Under the pieces are notes generated by a model. It saw nothing but the letters and a program-made list of their open reading frames with translations. It was not told where the DNA came from and did not search any database. Of a stretch of DNA of 64,000 nucleotides, positions 54,790-64,000 are shown piece by piece; the first letter of the stretch is position 1, and every line of letters begins with the position of its first letter. The stretch is from assembly GCA_958510875.1 (NCBI GenBank), contig OY294068.1, positions 12,687,282 to 12,751,281 on the forward strand, in the 5' to 3' direction. The stretch is from Endomychus coccineus. Taxonomy: Eukaryota; Arthropoda; Insecta; Coleoptera; Endomychidae. Position numbers and translations under genes: made by a program.

Positions 54790-56022
54790 TCCTAGTTAAA
54801 AAAGATCCACGTGTGACCAGTATTCAAAATATGTTCGATTAACGCTGATTTTTCACCATTATTTTTTTTTATATGGGCAAAATGTTCTTTATACCGAGTT
54901 AAAATGTTCCTTCTAGTTTGACCCACATAGCATTTTGAACACGACTTACAATTGATTTTATAAATCCCGGATTTGTCGAAGTCGGACACTTTATCAAAAG
55001 TGTTGCCCAAACCGTTTTTTGCCTTGTTCTATCGGGATATCAAAAATTATCTTGGTCAAGGGTGGTTGTGGAATCTAAAACGTGTGTCTTACTTTACGTT
55101 TGAAATAATTATGTCACTGTCACACTGACATCATCAATTACCTACAAATTTCATACCTATTTATTTCAGTTGTAAAACAATAATGAACTACAAATTATGA
55201 AATAACGGTTTTAGTAATAAGAAAAACTAAATTACAGTAATTATTGTTGGAAATGTCCCCCGTTTTGTTCGATGCACATTAACTAGCGCACCCGTTCGAA
55301 AATAGGCTTCAATCATGAAAATTTTGTGCTGTGGTAATTGGTAAAAGGCATGATTCAAAAACTGGATTAGAAAATTTCAGCACAATGACTTAACAGATTA
55401 TGACACAACAAAACATATTCAAAAATTTAAAGTAAGACACACGTTTTACATTCCCCAACCACCCTTGACCAAGATAATTTTTAATTTGTAGTTCATTATT
55501 GTTTTACAACTGAAATAAATAGGTATGAAATTTGTAGGTTATTGATGATGCCAGTGTGACAGTGACATAATTATTTCAAACGTAAAGTAAGACACACGTT
55601 TTAGATTCCACAACCACCCTTGACCAAGATAATTTTTGATATCCTGCTATAAGCTGGTTGTATTGCAAATTTAGAAAACAGATTATAGAATTTATGAATT
55701 AAAGAAGGATGATGAGTGAATATTTTGAATTTTATTGAAGTATTTGAAGGTAATGGGTCTTATTTGGTTAGTTGGTGGAGTTCCAATTTCCTTTTTTATA
55801 TAGAAATTACATTATTGTCGTAACCATTGTCCAACGCTATTTGCTGAAGTTTCTCAACTTCGTTTGTTATAATTTTGCTTGCTCAAAGGGACGTTTAATA
55901 ATCTATGAACAAGACTATTAAATTGAGTTATTTTATATTTAAATGGTGTAGCTGAATCCGCCGGATGGTTTTTCACCATTATTTTTTTTTATATGCTTAA
56001 AATGCTCTTTATACCGAGTTAT
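54790..56022 (-). mobile_element. Penelope-like element fragment (GIY-YIG part), interrupted by a MITE
   Basis: The minus strand reads GIYKINCKSCSKCYVGQTRR, then NILTRYKEHFAHIKKNNGEK and HILNTGHTW at 55,010-54,792. The upstream part, with KFAIQPAYS, continues past the MITE from 55,642, and EVEKLQQIALDNG-like coding lies near 55,830-55,860. A second short piece of the endonuclease repeats at 55,965-56,022. It is the same family as the copies at 24.8-26.1 and 57.7 kb, and is dead. Confidence 0.8.
55040..55639. mobile_element. 600-bp MITE with long inverted repeats inserted in a PLE
   Basis: Ends TCAAAAATTATCTTGGTCAA and the exact inverse. Inverted arms extend about 160 bp each side. It is flanked by TA, and the empty site GGGATATCC can be inferred from the surrounding PLE. 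A second copy of the terminal segment (ACACACGTTTTACATTCCCC...) lies inside at 55,431-55,487. The interior at about 55,255-55,320 may hold a scrap of an element protein. TA flanks point to a Tc1/mariner-class origin. Confidence 0.8.
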
Positions 56023-56089
56023 ACTCCAATGGAGGCTTGTGAGTTATGAAACAGGGTAGCACAAGAACAAATCGCTAATTTGACTTGAA

Positions 56090-57385
56090 ATAGTATCACA
56101 TACTTCCTTTACTCCAGCTGTCGTTGTTGTCCTTTCCTAGCAGGTTCTTCATTACTGCTACTACTTCTTGATTGTCATTGTCAGTAGAATTTCTAATTCG
56201 AATAATTTGCTGTTGGGATTGTTTTATTGTCTTCAACAGTTGATCACTGTCAATCCCGCGCATTTGAGTCTGATTAAATAATATTTCAACATGTGGCATG
56301 ATGAAATAAATAATATTAAACCAAGAGAAATTCCAGGCAATTCGAATGTTTCAATAAACCACTCGCTTCACTAGTAGTAACTGAATTCATCCCATCTTCG
56401 TCAATAATTTTGTCTAAACATTCTTTGAAAGAATCCTGGTATTCAAATAATGTGTTCACAGTTCGACTTTTGAAAATCCAGCGTGTCGGAACAGCGTGTG
56501 GGAATCTACGTTTCACTATTTCATCAAAAATTACCGTTCGTCTTGGGCCAAGACTCTTGACGATCGAGAAAAAAAGCTTGAAAATAACTGCATCAATAAT
56601 TGAATTAAGTTGATGCGCGTAACAGTGAATATAATGTGGAAATGTACTATTGATAATGGCTTGGACACCATTTGCCTTACCACTCATCACGGACGCTTCA
56701 TCGTAACTTTGAGCGAATAGCTTATTGTTATCAGACCCAGAAGGAGAATTTAAAATACTTTGCAATTCATTCAGCAATGTTTTTGCTGATACATCAGCAT
56801 TATGTCCACCCGGCTTGAAACAAGATCAAGAGCTTTCGAAAATTTGTCCATTAAGCCCGTATCGAATAATAACAACCATTGGCTGATGATTAAAGGAGTC
56901 TGTAGTTTCATCGGCATCCATAGCAATGAAATTTGCACATTTAATTTCTGTTGATATTTCCTGCTTGTAAATTTACAACATTGCATGTAGCAATTCGTTC
57001 TGAATAGTTTTTGGGACGCCTTTAAACACTTGTGAACCCGAACCTTTCATATGTCTTACAAGCACAGCGTCAATTCAGCTGCAAACTTGATTAGGCCTAC
57101 ATAATTATCTCGATTTTCCGACGTCAATGTTTCATCATGGCCTCGCAACGCCAATTCAAAGGCAACGCAAAATTGTATAGACATAATTCACCGGCGCAAA
57201 ATATGACGATTTTTTCCTACAACTTCGTTTTGTACTTGATTTTATGTCGCAAATAAGCACTCTCTAACTGTTCAAGTACGTTCACTTTGTCTATAACACT
57301 AAAATCCATGTTTACATGTTTTTTTGCCCTTTCTGCGATGTGTTTTAAATCATCCAACCCTTGTTTATTCTACGCAATAGCCTCT
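56090..57385 (-). pseudogene. hAT transposase remnant of the ZMYM1/DUF4371 type
   Basis: Minus strand pieces in order are NKQGLDDLKHIAERAKKHVN, NMDFSVIDKVNVLEQL (about 57,360-57,270), KFTSRKYQQKLN/CKFHCYG, then KLFAQSYDEASVMSGKANGV, STFPHYIHCYAHQLNSIID, IVKRRFPHAVPTRW and the end SDQLLKTIKQSQQQI near 56,240. The block LFAQSYD-ASVMSG-NGVQ...YIHCYAHQLN is a hallmark of DUF4371 transposases. Frameshifts and stops are frequent. Confidence 0.85.
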
Positions 57386-57739
57386 TTCTTGAAAATTTAT
57401 CTGTTATTGGACTTCCAATTGAATTCATACACTGTACACTATGGAGGCAAGACGTTTACTGGAGATACGATGCTTTGGGCCCCCAACCGACGCTATAAGC
57501 GCGTATGGCGAAGATAACCGTAGTCGACCGAATCATACTTGAAATAGGTACACTTCAGACTGTTCCCCGTACATATTTTGAGAGTTAGAATTGGATATGT
57601 CTGTCGCCTGACGTACGGAATAAAATAATGTACTGAATTACATGTGAACTTCTTTCTGCTTATCTTGGTGGTTGGGTGGACACGTGCCTTTGTGTCCTTT
57701 AGTACCAGCCGCCACCGCGACGACTCACAATAGATTTCG

Positions 57740-58155
57740 TAATCTTGTAAAAAGGAACATTTTAACTCGGTGTAAAGAAGATTTTGCTCATATAAAGGAA
57801 AATAATGGTGAAAAATCAGCGTTACCCGATCATATTTTGAATATAGGTCCCACCATTTCTCAAAAAAGTTTATCACTTTTAAAATACAGTACGGACAAAT
57901 ATAATAATAAATAATTTAGAAGAGATGGAAATGTATAAGCAAACAAGCAATTTATTGAATTGCGATTGATCTCCAGCTGAGGGTATCCCCTTGTTTGCAT
58001 TATTATCCCCAAACAGTATTTAAAAAGGCACACTTTGATTTATAATTTAGTTTACTCTGATGATGGCTACTTGGTATCCGAAAGGTCCTCAGTACTTAAG
58101 CAGTATTTTTAGTGGATAAGGGTGATTATTTCTTATTTATAGTGTTATAATGTAA
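57740..58155 (+). mobile_element. PLE endonuclease fragment with 3' end
   Basis: KRNILTRCKEDFAHIKENNG, then EKSALPDHILNIGPTISQKS and LSLLKY, followed by the 3' tail with the hammerhead-like module and ATTATTTCTTATTTATAGTG. This is a third copy of the 24.8-kb PLE family. Confidence 0.8.
58053..58090 (+). ncRNA. Hammerhead-like motif (PLE 3' end), copy 5
   Basis: TACT, CTGATGA, an extra T, stem GGCTA/TATCC with one mismatch, then GAAAGGTCC and CAGTAC. TACT pairs with AGTA as stem I. The self-complementary ACGT of copies 1 and 6 is AGGT here. Confidence 0.45.
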
Positions 58156-59778
58156 CCACACTTTGAACTCTATTATAGTCCAAGGAACCTGTTCACTTGC
58201 CATTTTTATTTAATGATTCTCTTGGTCACATGAGCCGAGTTTTTCGAAGGATCCGTTGGATACTCTTCAGAATTTTTTGGGCTAAGTAAGGATTAAAATT
58301 TCATGTTCAAAAACGATTGAAACAACCAATTAATCATTCTTCCTTACATATTGAATTCATTCAGAAAACTGTTATAGAGAAGTTAATATATACGACGCAG
58401 GAACATTATAAAACAGCTTGATATCCGATTAATTGATTTCTCATGTGATAATCGGGAAGTCTTAATAGTAATAACTATTTCAACATAATTACCCAAACTC
58501 TTATGTATGTAATAAAAACGCGGTAGTCCAAGGGCGTTTTGTTTGTTTATCGAATGTCAAGATCATGAACTAATGTTAGCTCTCTTCTAATGCATTAGAT
58601 TTCAGTGGGTAATAACATTAAGTTTTTGACCAGCTCGTTTTAATACTAATTGTTTAGGAAGTTGTTATGCTGTTGAGTAAATAAAACAAGGAACTAGAAA
58701 TTACTTATGAAACGTTCAGTCTAACTTGATTATCAGTTCTCTAAGTACATACTAAGATAATCGTAAAGTACCTAATTGCATAGACTGGATATCAGGCTTA
58801 AATGTGTATTGCCCAGGGCAACCAGTCTTCTCTAAGAATAATAGTGCCAGTTTATGATGGTCGATAACTTTGAAACAGTTTATTTGAAGCTAATGAATTG
58901 CTTTCCATAAAAGGATGAGCTTTTAAAAGAAAAATATTCCAACATATTTTCAAAGTTAACGACTGTCGTTCATTAGGCAAGAAAGATTCTACTGAAATGT
59001 CTATGATTCAGCATAAACTTTACGTCGCAATTTTTTAAACTGTAATGTCATTTGTCTGCAAGCCAAGAAATATATTTGTTACGAGCCAAAAACTGATAAA
59101 GATGATATTTTGCATGTGAGCTTCACATACTATCTTTATTTTATGAACAGTACAACTGTATATTCTCTTATTGCCAATTCAGTTTCGGTTTTATGTATCA
59201 ATGCCGGTTTCAACAAATTATTTATTGACCATTTACAGTACGGCATCATTTCCTATGGGTCTAGACGTAGTGTCTATAGATCAGAGAGAGATTCATGAAT
59301 TTTGATCTGACAACAGTACGAGCTTTAAATTTCAAAATAAAAGATGTGAGAACATCATTAAACAAGGCATTAAAATGAAAAATAGCCGCACAAATTGATT
59401 AATAAATCCAGTTTAGTCAATGAAAAAAAATATTTCGAAACTGCAGCAAAGAGTTCTATCTTTGTTTCTACGTCATGGAGTAAGTTCAAACAATATATGC
59501 CAATTTCACGACAGCGCATGCCGGTTCGTAGCCTGCTTAGTATTCCTTTGAAAACCCTTAGTTAAGCTAGAAGAAAATTGCCAATTTCGGCCAGCATCTA
59601 GTTGGTTGACATCGGGTAAAACTTTCAAAAGGCCGGAAATACCCTAATGAGACTGGAAAAACTACCTGCTTTTATTATAGATGAAATAAGGAATTTTTGT
59701 TCCTGATGAAATTTAGTTTAAATTATACCCCACAACAGTTTATTTCTAAAATGAGAAGTTTTGAGATGTAAAGTGAAA
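58156..59778. other. Intergenic, nothing recognised
   Basis: AT-rich, with no supported gene or element. Short open frames lack recognisable motifs. Confidence 0.45.
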
Positions 59779-59900
59779 AAGGCAAAAAGCTGCTGGTTGT
59801 GGAAAATAAAAACTTCCGACTGGTTTATATCGCGAAATGTGAGGAAAAGACGTGGCGTTGTACAACAGCCAATGGAAAAATCAAGTGTGATTCGAAACTA
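59779..59900 (+). pseudogene. FLYWCH-type zinc-finger fragment
   Basis: SEKGKKLLVVENKNFRLVYI, then AKCEEKTWRCTTANGKIKCD, fits the FLYWCH pattern (hydrophobic-L at the start, aromatic, W-x-C, C). The frame stops at TAG right after SKL, so the final histidine is missing. It is either a dead exon or a transposon-borne fragment. Confidence 0.6.
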
Positions 59901-59999
59901 TAGGTACAGAAGAATAACGACGTAGTGATGGAGAACCCTTTTTTTACAGCACAACCATTTTATAAGTTAGCTTATAGAGTTGAGTCATTGTAAACTTGC

Positions 60000-60555
60000 A
60001 TTTTTCGGGTCCCAGATGAAAACCATAATTTCGTGTTCATTGAAGAAGATTGTTTAGGTACACCTCTGATTCATTTTTACCAGATATCAAAATGTTGTCC
60101 ATGTCAGCTGCTGTTCCACCAAGACCTGAGGTCATTGCATCTATAATTTGTTGAAAAGTGCCTGGTATTACATTAACTCTGAATGAAAGTCGGTTGTATT
60201 CAAATAATCCACCATGTGTGTTGATGTTTAACAATTTTATTGAAGAATCGATTACCGGAACTTATAGAAATGCAACCGATAAATCAATTCGTAGGAAAAT
60301 TTTAGCTATTTGAAATTGTTGCAAGAATGTCTTCTGGTAATAGGAGAGGATATCGATGAGATTCTAAGACATCATTCGATCCTGTTGAATAATATGCACA
60401 AATCTTAATTTTCAGTAATCGACTGGCGAGATGATTTTCAAATCTTGTATTCGTTGGAGTTCTTCGCTAATTTTCTGGTTTGATGTATTCACAACTGGTC
60501 GTTTTGGATGAAATACTGGTTAAAATAGATTTGAGCTTTTGTGCAAAATCGGAGA
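60000..60555 (-). pseudogene. Ty3/gypsy reverse-transcriptase remnant
   Basis: The minus strand reads PVFHPKRPVVNTSNQKISEE, LQRIQDLKIISPVDY, ICAYYSTGSNDVLESHRYPL, then KIFLRIDLSVAFL (first catalytic D), LLNINTHGGLFEYNRLSF and DMDNILISGKNE (position of the YVDD/LDDIL box, here with N for the second D). One stop and a missing block between VDY and ICAYY show decay. No LTRs, integrase or gag are nearby. Confidence 0.85.
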
Positions 60556-61082
60556 ATTTCTTCTAAAACATCTGGAAATTGTTTTACACACAATTCTTCA
60601 CAATAAAAATTTTCTCTTGAAATTCTTCAACTGATGTGATGTGATTATAAATAGAGTTGAATGATTTGTCCCAAAATACCTAACAGATTCAGATTCTGCA
60701 AAGCATGCAAAAAGAAAGCTGTTGACAATATTTGACGACGATATATCTGACAAGTGATATTATATTAAGAAAACAAGAAAGAACATACACCATGCACGTC
60801 GTTCTTTTTTGCCGGTGTTTACGAAGTCACTACTGGAAGTGTAGCAAGTGTTGAGTGATCGTAGCTTAAAAACTGATAAAAACGAAGACTATTGTCTCTA
60901 TAACAATGCGACTAGGAAATTGTATTTACTGATGGTACATTTCAATGTAGCCCTAAGTTTTTTTAAATTTTATTATTAATTATATTCCACTTTTGTAATG
61001 TCTCCTGACAAATAAGCAAAAACTCATCATCAAAATATTTTTGGAAGATTTAATGATGGCGAAATATTCAAGAATTGGGATT
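60556..61082. other. Spacer, nothing recognised
   Basis: AT-rich sequence between the gypsy remnant and a LINE 3' scrap. Confidence 0.4.
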
Positions 61083-61262
61083 ATGCAACTACTTCCTACC
61101 AGACTTCATTTTTTATTGAACAGCTAAGTTATGGAGCTCTTTACCTAGCGGGGTCTTTCCTTATACCTATAACCTCCAAACCTTCAAGATAGATACGAAT
61201 GCCTATGTCCTCCCCCAACATTCCACCGCTGCTTCTCGTGTAGTCAAAGCAAAGAAAAAAAA
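61083..61262 (+). mobile_element. LINE 3'-end scrap
   Basis: CCTACCAGACTTCATTTTT, GAACAGC, AACCTCCAAACCTTCAAGAT and GTGTAGTCAAAGC plus an A-rich tail match the end of the LINE at 46.2-47.2 kb (about 47,015-47,205). Confidence 0.8.
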
Positions 61263-61489
61263 ATGTCGTAGCTTTTATTATGTGTATGTTTAATCGACGT
61301 GTAAATATGGAAAAATTGATTGAAAATTATAAAAGTGATATGATTTCACGTTATGATTATGTGAAAGGTATGTCATATTACAATTAATCAAACTAACTTG
61401 TTTCTAGAGTATGCTATTTAATTTAATAAATTGGTAGAACTCATCTGACCGGGAAGTCATCATTACTGATAAACTATGAAAAGTTTACA

Positions 61490-61560
61490 CTGCGGATACA
61501 CTATAACACATAAATAAGGAATAATCACCCTTATCTACTAAAATACTGTTAAAATACTTG
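61490..61560 (-). mobile_element. PLE 3' tail scrap
   Basis: The minus strand reads ACAGTATTTTAGTAGATAAG, GGTGATTATTCCTTATTTAT, matching the tail after the hammerhead-like module of the copy at 58.1 kb. Confidence 0.65.
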
Positions 61561-61699
61561 CTCCTCCTAGAGTGTAAAAATTATTTGATTCGTGTGTAGA
61601 TGTATATTTGATATAATAAGATTCTTGACCCAGTATGAATTATATAAAAAATTCTCGGGAATTAGGTCACATTAACACTCTGTTATAAACGTTCGTCTT

Positions 61700-61736
61700 T
61701 ACGTACGTTTTGGTCTCACGACCATCATCAGAAGAC
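61700..61736 (-). ncRNA. Hammerhead-like motif (PLE 3' end), copy 6
   Basis: The minus strand reads GTCTT, CTGATGA, an extra T, a perfect 4-bp stem GGTC/GACC with loop GTGA, AAA in place of GAA, the self-complementary ACGT, A, then AAGAC a few bases later, pairing with GTCTT as stem I. It lies about 0.39 kb downstream of the stop codon of the long PLE frame. Confidence 0.5.
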
Positions 61737-62117
61737 TTATTTTGTTAAAAAGGGGGTTAACTAAAACTAAATAGCACAAGCGTCCATATCGCACAATCTT
61801 CAATCAAAAAGCTCACGCCGTCGAAACGAACAGAACCACGAATAATCGAAAATTGTATCGTTAATATTAAAGTATAGATTTTTTGTAACAAGAAACCACT
61901 GTTAAGTAATATTCTCATAATGTACAAACGCATATTGCTATGGTCTCAAAGCAACTGAAGTTCGAAGCTATTTGTTTGTAATAACTCGACCCAGATGTAG
62001 ATTTATGACGTACTTGAAAAGGTTTTAGACCTGCATTGGAATTTAGTTTACTTTAAGCGTTCTTCCTAAACTATACTTTTAACATTATAAAGACGTATGT
62101 AGGAATTTGCAAGAGTT

Positions 62118-64000
62118 TTAATTAATCAAGTTAGTATAAATCTGACTCAATCCCTGAATATCATTCCTATGATTTACAGAATTTGAATCCCTTTTTATGT
62201 GAATCATCTCCAGGATAGATCTTTTATAATAATTGGTTTCTTTAGTTAAAATATTAACATTTTTGTAATCAAATTGATGGTTATAATCAAAACAGTGCTT
62301 AGCAAGGGCGGTGGAATTTTCTAAGTTATTATTTCTTGTGCTATACTTATGGTCGTACATTCTTTTTTGTAAATATTGTTTGGAGATTCCAGTATGAGTT
62401 CCATCACAATCTACACAATTCAATTTGTATACTGTGTGGGTTTGTTTATCTTTAGGTATTACAGGTTTTAGATTTGAGAAATATTTTCCAACACAGTTAG
62501 TAGGTTTATGCGCAACATTTATATCGTACTTTTTCAAACATTTCTTAATTTTCTCTGAGGTCTCCGGAATGTATGGTAAAGTTATATAATTGTCTGTATT
62601 ACCTGTTATGTTATTTTTATAAGAAGAACCATTATAGATTTTGTGTATTCTCTCTTTAATGATAGGATTGTAGAAAGTTTTTGGGTAGCCATTCATTTCC
62701 AATGCATTACGAACAATTTTTAAATTTTTGGGACGGTCCTCTGCGTGGGATAATTTTACCGCGCGGTTTGTGAGGCTGTTTATGACACTTTTTTTATAAC
62801 AAGCTGGTGCAACGGAATTGAAATGAAGATAACGTTGAGACCAGACTTCTTTAGTAAACCAAGAAGTTTTTATTTTTCCTTTTGCATCATGCCTAATGGT
62901 CATATCTAGAAAATTAATGTTATCGTTTATTTCTATTTCACAAGTGAATTGAAGTTTACAATGGAAATTGTTAAATTTATTAATCACGTATTGAATTTTA
63001 TCGTTGGGAACACACATAAGGCAATCATCTACATACCGTTTAAAGAATACAGGCTGAAAATTTAATGAATTTATAACAGATTCCTCTAGGCATTCCATAA
63101 CGAGGTTAGCAATGGTAGCTGAAATAGGAGATCCCATTGCTGTGCCGAAAATTTGTCCAAAATATTGCTAACCGTACTGAAAATAACTGCATTCTAAACA
63201 AAACTTTACCGCATTTATAAAATCCGATTGATCAAGAGGTGTGTGGTTTTTAATCTCTGGCCAACGTTTTTTGATGCAATTTAATGCCAAAACGACAGGT
63301 ATATTTGTAAATAAAGAAACAACATCCAAGGAAATTAGTTGATGGTTTACTGGTACGGATTGATTTTTTATAAATTCATTAAAATGCCATGAGTCTTTCA
63401 CATAAAATTCATTTTTTCCTATTATATTATTGATAGATTTTGATAAATTGTAAGTAGGCGCTCCAATATTACTTACAATGGGTCTTAGGGGTATTTAATT
63501 TTTATGTAATTTAGGAAGCCCATAGATATAAGGTGCAAGCCCATTATGGCAAATTAATTTATTTTTTAATTCATTAGGGAGTATCTTATTTTTATGCCAT
63601 TTATTTATCAATTTATTCATGTTATTTTGTACTGATGAAGCAGGGTCAGATTTTAATTTTTTATAAGTTGTTTCATCATTTAAAAGGTTTCCCATTTTGT
63701 TTTCATAGTCATTTTTATGCATTATGACGGTTTTATTACATTTATCCGCGTTCAAAACTAAAATTTGAGGGTTAGCATCTAAGAACTCTTTTGTTATTTT
63801 TGTATGATAGTTAAAACGATTCTTTGCAATACCTATTTCTGCTTTCTGTTTGTTCTTTTTGTTTGTCAAGATGTTACAAACTTTGTTTCTAATTTCACTT
63901 TTTTCTTCTAAATTTTTATTCCTGATTCCGCATTCTAAATTTGCAATAATATTGTCAATAGGCAGTTTATTATTATTATTAGGCATTGCAAACTTCGGAC
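62118..64000 (-). pseudogene. PLE protein: reverse transcriptase plus GIY-YIG endonuclease, two stop codons
   Basis: One frame runs over at least 627 codons and is open at the right edge (PKFAMPNNNNKLP, like the [GP]-x-KFA-x-P entry of PLE proteins). The only breaks are TAA at 63,497-63,495 (after LPKLHKN) and TAG at 63,170-63,168 (after YFQYG). RT motifs: LISLDVVSLFTNIP, TAMGSPISATIANLVMECLE, and the catalytic RYVDDCL near 63,045. C-terminal endonuclease: TVYKLNCVDC, THTGISKQYLQKRMYDHKYS, TALAKHCFDYNHQFDY and ILEMIHIKRD. The usual YIG is replaced by HTG at this spot. The element copies itself by target-primed reverse transcription. This copy is dead but recent, since the frame is otherwise intact. 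Confidence 0.92.

Larger units (their letters stand above)
61690..64000 (-). mobile_element. Penelope-like retroelement, 5' end off window
   Basis: Contains the long PLE coding frame (62,118 to beyond 64,000) and a 3' tail with the hammerhead-like module. It belongs to a different family from the copies at 24.8, 54.8 and 57.7 kb. The 5' terminal part is outside the window. Confidence 0.85.

Noticed and set aside
57493..57876. 127-codon minus-strand frame
   Set aside because: It spans the start of a PLE endonuclease fragment that reads clearly on the other strand; no motif of its own.

Overview
This is AT-rich eukaryotic nuclear DNA, almost certainly from an insect. The evidence is spliced genes with GT-AG introns, a TATA plus arthropod-type initiator in front of two genes, an insect-type secreted carboxylesterase, and a mix of insect transposon families (Penelope-like, LINE, gypsy, hAT, mariner, Crypton). 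I cannot name the order with confidence.

Layout. 1-15.1 kb is a tandem satellite (A) that runs off the left edge. Its monomers are about 302-318 bp and are organised into higher-order blocks of a few fixed lengths. It decays toward its right edge, where a GC-rich 1.16-kb insertion (15.13-16.29 kb) carries a minisatellite and degraded LINE ORF1-like coding sequence. 16.7-21.9 kb is an unrelated satellite (B) with units of about 157 bp. After a degenerate minisatellite, two intact multi-exon genes lie on the minus strand: a carboxylesterase (23,240-31,332, 10 exons) and a cathepsin D-like aspartic protease homologue (33,219-47,712, 9 exons). The second has lost the canonical form of both DTG motifs and of the flap. 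Their introns hold fragments of Penelope-like elements (PLEs), LINEs, a Crypton, possible hAT pieces, a MITE, a foldback element and a head-to-head inverted PLE pair. A mariner remnant lies between the two genes. A tRNA-derived repeat pair (48.2-49.0 kb) comes next. The mitochondrial ribosomal protein L24 gene (50,360-51,276, plus strand) is the only housekeeping gene. From 53 kb to the right edge there are only transposon remnants, ending in a nearly intact PLE (minus strand, off the right edge) broken by just two stop codons.

The three host genes have separate roles: secreted or lumenal ester hydrolysis, a lumenal or secreted probable pseudoprotease, and mitochondrial translation. No operon-like cooperation is implied. 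The most interesting signals are a hammerhead-ribozyme-like module at six PLE 3' ends, the combinatorial higher-order structure of satellite A, and the apparently inactivated but open aspartic protease.
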